From: Methanococcus maripaludis
Lineage (GTDB): Archaea > AGJL01 > Methanococci > Methanococcales > Methanococcaceae
Reading direction: 5' to 3'
DNA: 64,000 nucleotides
Assembly (NCBI RefSeq): GCF_013760955.1
Contig: NZ_JACDUL010000001.1
Span: 187,951-251,950, forward strand
The translations under genes were made by a program, and so were the position numbers. The notes below the pieces were generated by a model. It was given only the letters and a program-made list of their open reading frames with translations, did no database searches and was not told where the DNA came from. This document shows positions 19,538-30,486 of the stretch, in pieces (position 1 is the stretch's first letter; every line of letters starts with the position of its first letter).

Positions 19538-20386
19538 ATGGATCCCTTTGGAACATATATAAAAGCAGTCTCCGCAAGAGCTGCAGACAAAGAAATCCTT
19601 AAGAAAGCACAAGATGGAGGTATCGTTTCTGCCGCATACATTTACGGTTTAGAAAGCGGACTCCTCGATGGTGTAATTATTGCAGACAAAGAAGATGGAT
19701 TCGCAGCAGCTCCAAAAGTTGCTACAACAAGAGAAGAAATCTTAAGCGCTGCAGGAACTAAATATACCGTATGTTCTAACCTTTCAGTAGTAAAAAGTGC
19801 TGTAAGAGAATACGGATGTGAAAAAGTCGGATTTGTTGGAACTCCTTGCCAAGTCCGATCAATCAGAAAAGCAATAAAATACCCTGTTGGATACAGACAC
19901 GTTCCAGACAAGATTGCATTAATTATGGGTATCTTCTGTATGGAAAACTTCCCATACAACGGTATGAAAGCAATTGTTGAAGAACACTGTGGTATCAAAA
20001 TGGACGATGTTGTAAAAACCGACATCGGAAAAGGTAAATTCTGGGTTTACTCAAAATGGGGAGACGTAAAAACAGTTCCATTAAAAGACACCCACCCATA
20101 CGAGCAAATGTCATGCCACGTATGTATGGACTATACAGCAGAACTTGCAGATATCTCAACAGGATCAGTAGGAAGCCCAGATGGATGGAGCACAATCTTT
20201 GTTAGAACTGCAAAAGGAGAAGAGTACCTAAACAAAATGGTTGAAGCAGGCGCTATTGAAACAAAAGACATAGACGCTGTAAAACCAGGTTTAGACTTAG
20301 TACAAAAACTCGCTCTCTCCAAAAAAGAGAAAAATGCAAAAGAAGTAGAACACAGGAAAGAAATTGGTTTACCAGTTCCATACTAA
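19538..20386 (+). CDS. fruB: F420-reducing hydrogenase beta subunit
   Basis: A 282-aa FAD- and [4Fe-4S]-containing subunit that binds coenzyme F420 and passes it a hydride. Family features include [19 protein letters not shown] at the N-terminus, the [11 protein letters not shown] segment and the cysteine pair in [16 protein letters not shown] precedes the ATG. Last gene of fruADGB; followed by an oligo-T run. Confidence 0.94.
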   Translation: MDPFGTYIKAVSARAADKEILKKAQDGGIVSAAYIYGLESGLLDGVIIADKEDGFAAAPKVATTREEILSAAGTKYTVCSNLSVVKSAVREYGCEKVGFVGTPCQVRSIRKAIKYPVGYRHVPDKIALIMGIFCMENFPYNGMKAIVEEHCGIKMDDVVKTDIGKGKFWVYSKWGDVKTVPLKDTHPYEQMSCHVCMDYTAELADISTGSVGSPDGWSTIFVRTAKGEEYLNKMVEAGAIETKDIDAVKPGLDLVQKLALSKKEKNAKEVEHRKEIGLPVPY

Positions 20387-20395
20387 CTTCTTAAA

Positions 20396-20413
20396 CTTTT
20401 TTTATTATTTTTA
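20396..20413 (+). terminator. Oligo-T terminator of the fru operon
   Basis: A seven-base T run and a further TTATTTTTA tract begin 10 bases after the fruB stop, before the unrelated DUF389 gene. Confidence 0.45.
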
Positions 20414-20490
20414 GATAAATTTTCGACAATTATATCATCTAGTTTTTTCATAAGTATTTTTATCATTTTAACTTGTTCTGGGGGATCTAC

Positions 20491-21498
20491 GTGAACGTGA
20501 GACTCATCGAATGCTATGTTCCAAAAAAAATATATTCTGGATATGAAGAATCGCTTGAAAATAATCTTGAAAATATCATCTGGCATAGCGTTTGCGAAGA
20601 ATCAAATCATACTGTAATCAGATTAATTACTGAAACAGAACATGTTGAAAAAGTAATCGATGTCCTTTCATCAAAATATGGCGGATCAAACTTCAGAATT
20701 ATTGTAACTGAACCAACAGCAACAATTCCAGAAATTAAAAAAGAAGAAAAAGTGGAAGTTGAAGATAAAACTCCAAAAAGAGTTTCAAGACATGAAATAA
20801 TTGGAAAAATAGGGGATGTATCTCACCTTTCAAAAGAATACTATTCATTATTATTTTTAGCAGCAGTTGTTGCCTCAATTGGGATATGGTTGGATGATGT
20901 TGCGTTGATAATTGGTTCAATGATAATTGCACCTTTTTTAAGCCCGATGATTTCATTCACATTTTCAGTTGCTGTTATGGATTTAGCTTTTGCAAAAAAA
21001 TCATTGAAAAACCTTCTTTTAGGAATTCTGACTGTACTTATATTTTCATTTGTTATAGGAACTTTCCTGCACGTAAGCCCTGAAAGCCCACAAATTGCAT
21101 CCAGAATGAATTTAGGATTACAAAATATCGCAATTGCACTTTCAGCAGGTTTTGTTGGTACTCTTTCAATGTTAATTCCTGAAATTTCCTCAACTGTTGT
21201 TGGAGTTATGATTGCAGTTGCACTGATGCCGCCACTGGTTGCGTTTGGATTGATGCTTGGCTCAGGATATTACATAGAATCAATCCCAATTTTGATATTA
21301 TTTATCGTAAATATAATCTCTGTTAATTTTGCATCTGCATTTTTATTCTACCTTTATGGAATAACCCCCTACAAATGGTGGGAAATTGAAAAAGCAAGAA
21401 AATTAGCAATTTTTAGTATCATATTTTGGTTTTTAAATCTCGTAATTCTTACAAGTATTATCCTAACTTTTGGAAATGGAAATTTGAAAATAATATAA
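20491..21498 (+). CDS. DUF389 family integral membrane protein
   Basis: A 335-aa protein. The first 75 or so residues form a soluble domain, then a charged linker, then about six membrane segments beginning near residue 115 (YSLLFLAAVVASIGIWLDD). The conserved DUF389 block includes IIGSMIIAPFLSPM. GTG at 20491 is the start because GGGGGAT sits just upstream; starting earlier at 20473 would bury it. Function is unknown for the family. Confidence 0.85.
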   Translation: MNVRLIECYVPKKIYSGYEESLENNLENIIWHSVCEESNHTVIRLITETEHVEKVIDVLSSKYGGSNFRIIVTEPTATIPEIKKEEKVEVEDKTPKRVSRHEIIGKIGDVSHLSKEYYSLLFLAAVVASIGIWLDDVALIIGSMIIAPFLSPMISFTFSVAVMDLAFAKKSLKNLLLGILTVLIFSFVIGTFLHVSPESPQIASRMNLGLQNIAIALSAGFVGTLSMLIPEISSTVVGVMIAVALMPPLVAFGLMLGSGYYIESIPILILFIVNIISVNFASAFLFYLYGITPYKWWEIEKARKLAIFSIIFWFLNLVILTSIILTFGNGNLKII

Positions 21499-21548
21499 AT
21501 CCGTAGAAAAATAAAATAAATTAATGTAAATAAATTTGGGGGGGCATT

Positions 21549-22403
21549 ATGAAGAGAAATCCTGTGGTTGCAGGGATGTTTTATCCTGCTGACTACCACG
21601 AATTACTTGAGATGATTGAATACTGCTATTTAAGTCCGAGAGGCCCTAAAGAACTTCCTTCAAAACGGGGAAACTACACAAAACCGCTTGGAATCGTATC
21701 ACCACATGCAGGATATATTTATTCCGGGCCTGTTGCAGCACACGGCTACAAAAAAATATCTGAAAATGTAAGCGGGGAAGTTACTGCAATAATTCTTGGT
21801 CCAAACCATACAGGACTTGGTTCTGGAATTTCCACAATGAAAGGAATCTGGAAAACACCTTTTGGAGATATGGAAATCGATAATGAATTTGCTGATAAGC
21901 TGTGGAAAGAATGCGATGTTTTAGATTTAGATGAAAATTCGCATTTGAGAGAGCATTCAATTGAAGTTCAACTTCCATTTTTAAAGCATCTTGAAGAATT
22001 AAACATTGCAAAATTCAAGTTTGTTCCGATATGCATGATGATGCAGGATTATGAAACTTCCATGGATGTAGGATACTTTATTGCAAAAGTTGCCAAAGAA
22101 ATGAATAGAAAAATTATAATAATTGCATCTACGGACTTTTCACACTATGAACCACAGGAATCTGCTTCAAAAAAAGATGCACTCGTTATAAAAGACATTT
22201 TGGAATTAAATGATGAAGAGATATTTACCGATGTTGTAACACACAATATAAGCATGTGCGGATACGGGCCAGTTATTGCAATGGTTAAAGCAATGAAAGA
22301 TTTGGGTGCGACGAACTCAAATTTACTTTATTATTCAACTTCTGGAGATGTTACGAAAGACTATTCTGAAGTTGTTGGATATGCTTCGATACTGGTAAAA
22401 TAA
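21549..22403 (+). CDS. MEMO1 family protein (AmmeMemoRadiSam system protein B-like)
   Basis: A 284-aa MEMO-like protein related in fold to class III extradiol dioxygenases. Signature segments are [35 protein letters not shown] and STDFSHYEP, which include the His residues that form the metal pocket. A run of G sits before the ATG. No AMMECR1 or radical SAM partner is adjacent. Biochemical role in archaea unknown. Confidence 0.88.
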
Positions 22404-22440
22404 GTTTTAAAAGAGATAGTATCATAATAAACTAATAAAA

Positions 22441-22686
22441 TTAGTTAGATTTTAAATAATCTTCAAGTTCCTTTTTTAAATCGTTTACAGAAGGTACCGT
22501 TCCTTCAAATATGATATCTTCATCAAATGCAACTGCTGGAGCCATCAATACCCATTCAGAAATTTCTTTTATATCGGTTATTTTCACAATTTCTGCATCG
22601 ATTTTCAATTCATGAACTGCTTTTTTAACGTTTTCGTACGTTTCATTGCATTTTGAACATCCCATGCCAAACACTCTTATTTTCAC
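22441..22686 (-). CDS. Small thioredoxin-like redox protein
   Basis: An 81-aa thioredoxin-fold protein with CSKC (GMGCSKCNETYENV) in place of the usual CGPC, and the cis-Pro region MAPAVAFDEDIIFEG. This fits the archaeal small redox-active disulfide protein group. It starts with GTG preceded by AAGGTGG. It lies 49 bases downstream of the MFS transporter on the same strand and converges on the MEMO gene. Confidence 0.85.
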   Translation of the reverse strand: MKIRVFGMGCSKCNETYENVKKAVHELKIDAEIVKITDIKEISEWVLMAPAVAFDEDIIFEGTVPSVNDLKKELEDYLKSN

Positions 22687-22735
22687 AAAACCACCTTAAA
22701 AATTTTTGATAAGTCAAATTATTCTTTAAATAAAA

Positions 22736-23884
22736 TTAATTTTGTAAAATTTTTATATGTTTTGGAATTTTTTGAACAAATAATAATGAAATTACACTAA
22801 ATACTGCACCCATAACAAATGGGGTCTTCCAGTTCGTCATCCACATAATTCCGCCAACTACGGGAATTATAACTGCTGAAATATGATTTATTGCGAATCC
22901 AACGCCCATTGAGGGTGCGATATCTTCTGAATCCGCAGTTTTTTGAAAGTATGTATTGATCCCGATTGCAAAACTGAATACGATGTGGTCGATTATGTAG
23001 AGTAAAACTGCGATATTTCTATTTTCGATAAAGGCATACCCTAAGAACACGAATGTCAATGTTAAATATTCTATCGTGAGCATTTTCCGCTCCCCTAATT
23101 TATTTATTCCCTCTGCAACCTTTGGAGCCGTGAAATAAATCAGTAAATTATTCAAAACAAATAAAACTGCAACTTCTGAAACACTGAATCCATAGTTTTG
23201 AACCAACAAAAATACTGCAAATGCAATGAAGATCTGCCTTCTTGCACCACTTAAGAAGTTTAAAACGTAATATAACCAGTATTTTTTCTTTACAACCATT
23301 CCCTTTCTCTGAGGAACCGTTTTTTTGAATATTGGATTTTTAAAAAGTGAATAAACCCCAATTACCATTATAATTATTCCATAAATTAGATAATTTGACC
23401 ATATTGGTAATAATTTAACACTCATCCATATGAAAAATCCTGCAATAATACTTGCAATTGCACCGTAGCTACTAAATCTTCCAAAAACTACCGGAGCTTC
23501 TGATTTATTAAAATGCTGTAACGTGAGTGATTTGTTGGTTGTTTCGAAATAGTGAAATCCAATCGACATTAAAAACGTCGTAATTATAAGGCCTTGAACC
23601 GTTGGAAATAATCCTGTTATTGCAACACCAAAACCCATCAATATTGTTGAAAGAGCTGAAAGTCTGTGTTCTTTTATTACTAATAATACATAAATTACAA
23701 GAAACGTTAAAAATCCAGGTATTTCCCTAATTGACTGGATTAAACCCATTTGAAAACCGTTTATCCCTACAACGTCTACGGCAAAATTGTTAAAAAGTGT
23801 CCCCCAGACTTGATGAGAAATTGCTGCGGCAATTATCAGGAAAAAAAGGTACTCATACATTGGATTTTTTTTGATTTCTATCAT
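22736..23884 (-). CDS. Major facilitator superfamily transporter
   Basis: A 382-aa protein with about 11-12 hydrophobic segments in two halves and a basic cytoplasmic loop near the middle (KKTVPQRKGMVVKKKYW). Substrate unknown; it is not a close match to any characterised MFS family that I recognise. Co-directional with the small thioredoxin-like gene. Confidence 0.75.
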   Translation of the reverse strand: MIEIKKNPMYEYLFFLIIAAAISHQVWGTLFNNFAVDVVGINGFQMGLIQSIREIPGFLTFLVIYVLLVIKEHRLSALSTILMGFGVAITGLFPTVQGLIITTFLMSIGFHYFETTNKSLTLQHFNKSEAPVVFGRFSSYGAIASIIAGFFIWMSVKLLPIWSNYLIYGIIIMVIGVYSLFKNPIFKKTVPQRKGMVVKKKYWLYYVLNFLSGARRQIFIAFAVFLLVQNYGFSVSEVAVLFVLNNLLIYFTAPKVAEGINKLGERKMLTIEYLTLTFVFLGYAFIENRNIAVLLYIIDHIVFSFAIGINTYFQKTADSEDIAPSMGVGFAINHISAVIIPVVGGIMWMTNWKTPFVMGAVFSVISLLFVQKIPKHIKILQN

Positions 23885-23992
23885 CGATACACCGATTGTT
23901 TAAGAATAAATTATATTTTAAAAGTTATTTTCGGGATTTTAATATTTATACTAAATCATTAATTCGGGTTTTCGGATATAATGTATTACCAG

Positions 23993-24163
23993 TTATTTTC
24001 TTACTCTGCGCCTTCCTTTAAGTCCTGAAACATCTATTTCCATTTTTGTATCACAAACATCGCAATTTGGAAGTTCAACTTCTGAAGCTTTGCAAATACA
24101 AACATCCACTTGGTAAGTCCTTCTTTTATTGCATTTTGGGCACTGTAAATTCCACGTGAGCAT
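23993..24163 (-). CDS. Small zinc-ribbon-like protein (56 aa)
   Basis: A short gene starting with ATG at 24163, preceded by AAGGTGGTAGT, a strong ribosome site. Cysteine pairs occur as CPKC, CIC and CDVC, followed by a basic tail (KGRRRVRK). The spacing suggests a single zinc-binding ribbon that could bind RNA or protein. I do not recognise the family. It stands alone between the MFS gene and asd on the same strand. Confidence 0.75.
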   Translation of the reverse strand: MLTWNLQCPKCNKRRTYQVDVCICKASEVELPNCDVCDTKMEIDVSGLKGRRRVRK

Positions 24164-24297
24164 ACTACCACCTTATTAATAATATAATTCAAAACAGGGA
24201 ATATTTATAACTATCAATATATCGATTAATCTTAATATATTTAAAAAACATTTGAATATATGGATTAAACTTTGGAAAATAAAAATAAAAAAGTGTT

Positions 24298-25344
24298 TTA
24301 AAGGTATTTCTGAACGAATAATTCAGCATTTAATACACTTGCTCCTGCAGCTCCCCTTATGGTGTTGTGTTCGAGTGCGGTGTATTTTACATTGAAGATC
24401 GGGTCTTTTCTAACTCTTCCAACAACAATTGACATTCCATTTCCAGTATTTCTGTCGAGTCTTGGTTGAGGTCTGTCATTTTCGCCCCTTAAAACAATTG
24501 GTTTTGCGTAGCTTGGTAAATTTAAACCTTTTAAAGGATCAAACTCATTCATTACTTTTGCAATTTCTTCAGGAGTTGCTTCTTCAGTGGTTTTTACAAA
24601 TATGCTCTCAGTGTGACCATCGATTACTGGAACCCTATTACAAGATACCCCAATTTTAAAGTTTCCGTTTTTAAAATTGTTTCCGTCCATGCTTCCAAGA
24701 ATTTTTAATGATTCTGTTTGCATTTTTTCTTCTTCACCACCAATGTATGGCACCATATTGTCCAAAATTGCCATTGAAGGAACTCCGTCGTAACCTGCAC
24801 CACTTACTGCTTGCATTGTGGTGATATTTACTAAATCAATTCCAAATTTATCCTGAATGGGTTTTAATGAAATTACCGCTGCAATTGTTGAACAGTTTGG
24901 ATTTGTAATTATCGCACCATCTGAACACCTGTTGCTTTTTTGTACTTCGAGCATTCCAAAGTGTTCGTGGTTTACTTCTGGAACAATTAATGGAACATCT
25001 GCTTCCATTCTCATTGCTGAAGCGTTTGAAAATACGTATTTTCCTTTTTTAGCGAATTCTGGTTCGAGTGTTTTAGCAAGGTCAGCAGGTAGTGCTGAAA
25101 AAACAATATCAACTTCATCATAAGCCTTGTCGTTTGGATCGGTTGAAACAACGGTTGCGTTTGCAACGTCTTCAGGGATTGCTTCAGTCTGGTACCAGTA
25201 GCATGCATCTTTGTAAGTTTTTCCTGCGCTCCTTTGTGATGCACCAAGCGCTTCGAGTTCAAATATTGGGTGATTTTCTAGCATCTGGATAAATCTCTGT
25301 CCAACGTTTCCAGTAGCTCCCAAAATACCTACTTTTATGTTCAT
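24298..25344 (-). CDS. asd: Aspartate-semialdehyde dehydrogenase
   Basis: A 348-aa NADP-dependent enzyme converting aspartyl phosphate to aspartate semialdehyde for Lys, Thr, Met and Ile synthesis; in methanogens the product also feeds the aromatic pathway. The nucleotide-binding motif is [10 protein letters not shown], the catalytic cysteine is Cys151 in TNPNCSTIA, and the active-site His lies in [10 protein letters not shown]. Full length and intact. aroD of the archaeal shikimate route is nearby but not adjacent. Confidence 0.95.
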   Translation of the reverse strand: MNIKVGILGATGNVGQRFIQMLENHPIFELEALGASQRSAGKTYKDACYWYQTEAIPEDVANATVVSTDPNDKAYDEVDIVFSALPADLAKTLEPEFAKKGKYVFSNASAMRMEADVPLIVPEVNHEHFGMLEVQKSNRCSDGAIITNPNCSTIAAVISLKPIQDKFGIDLVNITTMQAVSGAGYDGVPSMAILDNMVPYIGGEEEKMQTESLKILGSMDGNNFKNGNFKIGVSCNRVPVIDGHTESIFVKTTEEATPEEIAKVMNEFDPLKGLNLPSYAKPIVLRGENDRPQPRLDRNTGNGMSIVVGRVRKDPIFNVKYTALEHNTIRGAAGASVLNAELFVQKYL

Positions 25345-25419
25345 TCTCTCACCTTTTGGATAAAAATTATTGAAATAATGATTAAGAACGCTGTTTTTTA
25401 GTAAATAAATTAATAGGAA

Positions 25420-26862
25420 TTATCCTTTTACAACTCCCATCGGTTTCATTTTTGCAACTTTCAAAGATATTCCTGAATCGTGGCATATTTCTGCAACATT
25501 TTCGATATCCTTGTAAGCTTCAGGACATTCTTCTGCAATGACCCCTTTTGAATCTGCCATCACCAAAATTCCTCTTTTTTGGAGTGCTTCCTGAACTTCA
25601 GCCCCGGTGTAGAGTTTAAGTGCTTTTACCCTACTTAATGCCCTTCCAGCACCGTGTGCAGTTGATCCAAACGTTTCTTCCATTGCTTTTTGAGTTCCGT
25701 GCATTAAATAAGACGCAGTGCCCATATCACCTGGAATTATTACTGGCTGTCCAATATTAGCGTAATCAGATGGAATCTCAGCATGACCTGGCCCAAATGC
25801 CCTTGTAGCACCTTTCCTGTGTACTACGACATTTTTCAATACTCCATCAACCAAATGCTGCTCTTTTTTAGCAATGTTATGTGCTACGTCATATATTATA
25901 TCCATTTCTAAATCTTCCGCACTCGTTTTAAACACACTTTCAAAACTTTCCCTTATCCAGTGTGTGATTAACTGCCTGTTTGTCCAAGCGTAGTTTGCAC
26001 CACAAGACATTGCTTTAAAGTATTTCTGACCTTCTTCCGAATTGATCGGAGCACATGCAAGCTGTCTGTCAGGTAATTTAATATTGTATTTTTTTGCAGC
26101 GTTTTCCATGTATCTTAAGTAATCTGCACATATCTGGTGTCCAAGACCTCTTGAACCGGTGTGGATCATTAAAACTACCTGCTCAGGAGAAACCCCGAAT
26201 GTTTTTGCAGCAACTTCATCAAAAATTTCATCTACATACTGTATTTCTAAAAAGTGGTTCCCACTACCAAGTGATCCAAGTTGTGGAAGTCCTCTTTTTT
26301 TAGCATTGTCTGAAACGAGTGTTGGATCTGCTTCTTTCATTTTTCCATGTTCTTCGATATGGTTTATATCCCTATCCCAGCCATATCCTTCTTCAACAGC
26401 CCACGAAACTCCTTCTTCGAGTACATTGTCGATTTCGTCTTTTGTAATTCTTATTTTGCCCTTACTTCCAAGTCCTGAAGGAACATTTTTAAAAATTTCC
26501 GCCAATAATTCCTTTAACTTTGGAGTTACATCATTTCTCGTTAGATTTGTTTTTACGAGTCTCACACCACAATTAATATCAAAACCAACCCCGCCAGGGC
26601 TAATTACTCCGGTAAGTTCATCAAATGCAGCAACTCCCCCAATACAAAAACCATATCCGTAGTGGCAGTCGGGCATTGCAAGGGAGTACTTTTGAATTCC
26701 AGGAAGACACGCAACGTTTGCAATCTGCTCAAATACATCAGGTTCGAGATGTTCAAACAATACTTCGTCTAAATAGACGTTTCCAGGAACTCTCATACAA
26801 TCTTTATAGCTTACGGGAAGCTGGTACGTTTTTTCAGCTATTTTAGTGACCGTAGATTTCAT
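25420..26862 (-). CDS. rtcB: tRNA-splicing ligase RtcB
   Basis: A 480-aa GTP- and Mn-dependent RNA ligase that joins tRNA exon halves after intron removal. Metal-binding motif DINCGVR (Asp95, Cys98), His clusters in [21 protein letters not shown] and [13 protein letters not shown], and the guanylated His403 in [12 protein letters not shown] are all present. No intein. The archease partner is not adjacent. Confidence 0.96.
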   Translation of the reverse strand: MKSTVTKIAEKTYQLPVSYKDCMRVPGNVYLDEVLFEHLEPDVFEQIANVACLPGIQKYSLAMPDCHYGYGFCIGGVAAFDELTGVISPGGVGFDINCGVRLVKTNLTRNDVTPKLKELLAEIFKNVPSGLGSKGKIRITKDEIDNVLEEGVSWAVEEGYGWDRDINHIEEHGKMKEADPTLVSDNAKKRGLPQLGSLGSGNHFLEIQYVDEIFDEVAAKTFGVSPEQVVLMIHTGSRGLGHQICADYLRYMENAAKKYNIKLPDRQLACAPINSEEGQKYFKAMSCGANYAWTNRQLITHWIRESFESVFKTSAEDLEMDIIYDVAHNIAKKEQHLVDGVLKNVVVHRKGATRAFGPGHAEIPSDYANIGQPVIIPGDMGTASYLMHGTQKAMEETFGSTAHGAGRALSRVKALKLYTGAEVQEALQKRGILVMADSKGVIAEECPEAYKDIENVAEICHDSGISLKVAKMKPMGVVKG

Positions 26863-27000
26863 GATTTCACCGATAAAGAAATAATTTTAAAATCGATAAT
26901 TCGTATTTTATATTTAAATAAAAGAATAATTCTATTTAATTAAAAACTTTATTACTCCAAAGTATTAATCTTTACCGTTTTTTGTATTTGGGTGAAAATA

Positions 27001-27417
27001 ATGGCTTTTGAATTTACAATTTACGCAAAAGGGCACAAAAATATCAGTGCAAATCACAAAAGTACACTTGAAATTACAAAAGAAAACCATGTGACATGTA
27101 CTGGTGACTGTATTGTTGGAATTTCTGCGGATAAATCAATGCTCGATTTTTCGGAAAGTTTTAAAGAAAATTTAAGAAATTCGGATAAAATCACTGTTGA
27201 AATTGAAGTTGAAGGGTTAAAAGAAGTAATTACTGGAAAAGGAAATCCAAAATTAACTTTTACCCACAAAACGGATATCGTAATTAGAACGAGTGATTTT
27301 TCATGCAGTAGAACATTAATGGTAAACGCAGATAAAGCTTCAAAAGACATAAACCGTGAAATAATCAATAAATTAAAAAAAGGAGCAGATTTAAAATTTA
27401 AAATAATTGTTGAATAA
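27001..27417 (+). CDS. DUF371 family protein
   Basis: A 138-aa soluble archaeal protein with a beta-rich pattern and the conserved segments YAKGHKNISANHKSTLEIT and DFSCSRTLMVNADKAS. It matches DUF371, of unknown function. ATG at 27001 follows GGGTGA. It converges with aroD with only two bases between stop codons. Confidence 0.75.
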   Translation: MAFEFTIYAKGHKNISANHKSTLEITKENHVTCTGDCIVGISADKSMLDFSESFKENLRNSDKITVEIEVEGLKEVITGKGNPKLTFTHKTDIVIRTSDFSCSRTLMVNADKASKDINREIINKLKKGADLKFKIIVE

Positions 27418-27419
27418 AT

Positions 27420-28076
27420 TTATCCTATCAATTTTAAGATTTCTTTTAGTTTTTTGACGTCAACCTGGCCCGGAGCTGATGCTTTTCCTTCCATTGATGC
27501 GAAAGTGAGTATTGATCCGAAATCTAAACCCAAAATCCTTGTAAGTTTTCCAGATTCACCCATACCAATTGCAATTATTTTTCCAGCATATTTGTTCATT
27601 AAATTTAATATTTTTAGAGTGTCTTCTTTTGAATGTGCGAATGTTGCAAATTTTGCAATATCTCCAATTTTTAACTCTTTTTCAACTACTTCAATTAATT
27701 CATCGATTTCAGGAGTTTTTTCAAAATCGTGGTATGAAATAATAATTTTGGTATTTGAATTACTTTCATTTCTGTATTTTACAAGTTCCAAATTTCTTTC
27801 TTCTTTTAATTCAATATCTACAAATTTCGCATTGTTTTTTATCGCGTGTTTCAAAAGTTCAATTCTTTCATTGTCTGACTTTTTCCAATTTCCGCCTTCC
27901 CATTCTGCCCTTATTGTAATTATGGAAGGAACTTTTGAAAATTCTTCAATATCTTCAAAAGTTACATCTTTTAATAAATCTACCCTAAATTCAACGATAT
28001 CTCCGTATTTTAAAGCTTCTTTTGCAGAATTAATTGCATCGCAAACATTCTCATCAATTACTGGAATACAGATCAT
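27420..28076 (-). CDS. aroD: 3-dehydroquinate dehydratase, type I
   Basis: A 218-aa class I enzyme that dehydrates 3-dehydroquinate through a Schiff base in aromatic amino acid synthesis. Catalytic His116 lies in [11 protein letters not shown] and Lys142 in [11 protein letters not shown]; the N-terminal [10 protein letters not shown] is typical. Start at 28076 is fixed by AGGTG upstream of the ATG. It follows hef with only a few bases between them on the minus strand. Confidence 0.94.
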   Translation of the reverse strand: MICIPVIDENVCDAINSAKEALKYGDIVEFRVDLLKDVTFEDIEEFSKVPSIITIRAEWEGGNWKKSDNERIELLKHAIKNNAKFVDIELKEERNLELVKYRNESNSNTKIIISYHDFEKTPEIDELIEVVEKELKIGDIAKFATFAHSKEDTLKILNLMNKYAGKIIAIGMGESGKLTRILGLDFGSILTFASMEGKASAPGQVDVKKLKEILKLIG

Positions 28077-28085
28077 GATTAACAC

Positions 28086-30335
28086 CTATTCTCTATATTT
28101 TTTAGTTACAACTTCCCTAATCTTTTTAGCAGTTATCGGCCCAACCCCTTCAACAGCCTTCAATTCCGCTTCTGATGCAGTAAATATATCTTCAACCGAA
28201 TTAAAGTTATCTAATAGGTTTTCAGCCATTACTGGCCCCACATCAGGAAGTCCCTCTACCAAAAATTTCTGACGCTCTTTTAAAGACATCGGCCTTTTTC
28301 CATATCTTATCGATATTTCTCGTTTTTCTTTTATCTGCTCTCGTTCTGCAAGTTTTACCAGAATATCCGCGGTATCTTCGATATCCCTTGAAAACATTAT
28401 TGGAATCTGATAATCAATCATTATTGAAAACATCATGCCACGTATCGCGTTTTCATGGATTCTAACAAATTCATTTCCTTCGATAATCATTAAAGGTCGT
28501 TCATATTTTTTTAAGTCCATTACCTGATTAAATAGTCTTTTATCAATGATCGAATTTTCAAAGTCCTCTGCAGTTTTTCTCTCTACCGCAACCCTGTCAC
28601 TTAAAATATAATCCCCTATTTCAAGGGTTTTAAATTCGACTTCTGCTTTTTCTGAAAGGTATCTTCCAATATGGCGCTCTCGGGAATCCACAATTATAGT
28701 TGCTTTGTTTGGCATTGCATTTTTATTTTTCTTGTCGAGTTTTGTCGGTTTCTTTTCTTCTGAAGAGGCGGTTGTTTTAGAACTTACGACGGATCTTAAA
28801 TCCATGTAATGGTCTTTATTTTCAGTTTTTTCAGATTTTTCTTCATTTAATTCTTTTAATTTTTTATTTAAAGAATTCTGCATGTTTTTTAATATATTTT
28901 TCATGTTTTTTTCTTTTGCAAGCCCTGCTTGATAGTATCCTTCATCTCGCGTTTTTTCCGCAATTAACACGATTACCTGTCCACCTTCGCCCCTTGCAGC
29001 ACGACCCCTTCTTTGAATCATCCTAATTTCTGAAGGAACTGGTTCGTAAAATAAAACATAATTTACACTTGAAATATCAATTCCCTCTTCAGAAACACTT
29101 GTTGAAACGAGTACATTTGCATCAGACTTGAACCGTTCAATTGCTTTTGCCTGTTCTTTCTGGCTCATACCTTTTCCATCCTTATTAGACTGGCCAACAA
29201 ACATTATCGCTTCAATATTATTTTCAGAAAGTAAATCCACAATTTTTTGAACTGTATCCCTATATTGTGCAAAAATAATTATTTTTTCGTTTTCTGTTAA
29301 AATTTCCTTTACAATTTCGAGCATCTTTTCGTATTTCGGGTGCTCGATATCGAGTTCATTTAAATTTTTAACAACCTGAATAAATCTAGGATCGTTTGTA
29401 ATTTCCTTTGCAGACTTCGTATTTTGAGTTAAAAGTTTCTGGTAATAACTTAAAAAAGTGCTTCTGCCTTGAGTTTCGAGCATTTCAATTGCGTGCTCTA
29501 ATTTTACAGCTTCTGAAGAAATTCGAAGCATTTCATATTTTATATTATCATCCATTGTCATTATCCTTTTATTTAATCCAAGTAACTCAGATTTATTTAC
29601 ATTTATAGAATGAATTACTCGATTCTCTTTTAAATCCCTTAAACGATCCTTTAATGCATTTTTTAAAAGAGTTAAATTTATTTCAAACTCTTCTGGAAGT
29701 TCAACACGTTTTGGTCGCATTTTGACTTTTGCAACGTATGGTGCAACATCAGGATCCTCTTCTGTTTTTATTTCAACATGTTCTATTCCAAGATTTCCGC
29801 AAATTTCAATAATTCTCTCAATATTTGAACCAGGAGATGCGGTTAAACCTAAAACGTGAGATTTTTTCTTAAATTTGTTTGCTACAAACGTGTAAGAATG
29901 GTTTCCAGTTGTGTGGTGTGCTTCATCAGCGATTAAAAGTGAAAATTGAGAAGGTTTTAACATTTTAGAGATAATATCGTTTTCTGCAACCTGGGGTGTT
30001 GCTATAAAGATTTTACCTGATTCCCACATTGCTTCTCGTTTTTTTGGAGAAATTTTTCCATTTAAAATAACAATCTTTTCTGAATCGATGTTTAAAAATT
30101 GATTCATGCTTTTAAAGTGTTGGTCAACCAGGGGTCTTGATGGTGCAATGATTAAAACTTTCCCATTCTGTTTTGATAAAATTCCTGCTATCGTAAGGGC
30201 CGCAATTGCAGTTTTACCAAGCCCGGTTCCAAGAACACACAACGTATTTTGTTTTAGCGCACTTGCTACAACGAGTTGCTGGTAAATTCTAGCTTCAATA
30301 GTTTCGGGTTTTATCAAAGGATGGTTCACATGCAT
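28086..30335 (-). CDS. hef: Hef: XPF/FANCM-type helicase-nuclease
   Basis: A 749-aa protein acting on stalled replication forks. N-terminal superfamily 2 helicase: GTGLGKT (residues 36-42), DEAH (137-140), and motif VI in QRRGRAARGEGG. A charged linker follows (EKTENKDHYMDLRS region). The C-terminal XPF nuclease has VDSRERHIGRY, EIGDYI and VERKTAEDF (about residue 585). Two helix-hairpin-helix motifs close the protein (LPDVGPVMAENLL, VEGVGPITAKKI). All catalytic parts appear intact. Confidence 0.96.
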   Translation of the reverse strand: MHVNHPLIKPETIEARIYQQLVVASALKQNTLCVLGTGLGKTAIAALTIAGILSKQNGKVLIIAPSRPLVDQHFKSMNQFLNIDSEKIVILNGKISPKKREAMWESGKIFIATPQVAENDIISKMLKPSQFSLLIADEAHHTTGNHSYTFVANKFKKKSHVLGLTASPGSNIERIIEICGNLGIEHVEIKTEEDPDVAPYVAKVKMRPKRVELPEEFEINLTLLKNALKDRLRDLKENRVIHSINVNKSELLGLNKRIMTMDDNIKYEMLRISSEAVKLEHAIEMLETQGRSTFLSYYQKLLTQNTKSAKEITNDPRFIQVVKNLNELDIEHPKYEKMLEIVKEILTENEKIIIFAQYRDTVQKIVDLLSENNIEAIMFVGQSNKDGKGMSQKEQAKAIERFKSDANVLVSTSVSEEGIDISSVNYVLFYEPVPSEIRMIQRRGRAARGEGGQVIVLIAEKTRDEGYYQAGLAKEKNMKNILKNMQNSLNKKLKELNEEKSEKTENKDHYMDLRSVVSSKTTASSEEKKPTKLDKKNKNAMPNKATIIVDSRERHIGRYLSEKAEVEFKTLEIGDYILSDRVAVERKTAEDFENSIIDKRLFNQVMDLKKYERPLMIIEGNEFVRIHENAIRGMMFSIMIDYQIPIMFSRDIEDTADILVKLAEREQIKEKREISIRYGKRPMSLKERQKFLVEGLPDVGPVMAENLLDNFNSVEDIFTASEAELKAVEGVGPITAKKIREVVTKKYRE

Positions 30336-30486
30336 TTAAAACACCAATATGTAAAAGTTTAGGTGGAAATTTCTAAAGTTTATTTAAATTTACATGTTTT
30401 ATAAAATATATAACTAATTACTTGAAAATCGAAATTAAATTAAAACTAAATCTGATTTTAAAAATAATATGAAAAAAGAGTTTAAA

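Noticed and set aside
26159..26662. Plus-strand frame opposite rtcB
   Set aside because: Every RtcB motif is on the minus strand and the Ser/Pro-rich plus frame has no start signal.
27454..28272. Plus-strand frame spanning aroD and the hef end
   Set aside because: It covers two recognised genes on the other strand and is Ser/Phe-rich, typical of antisense frames in this base composition.
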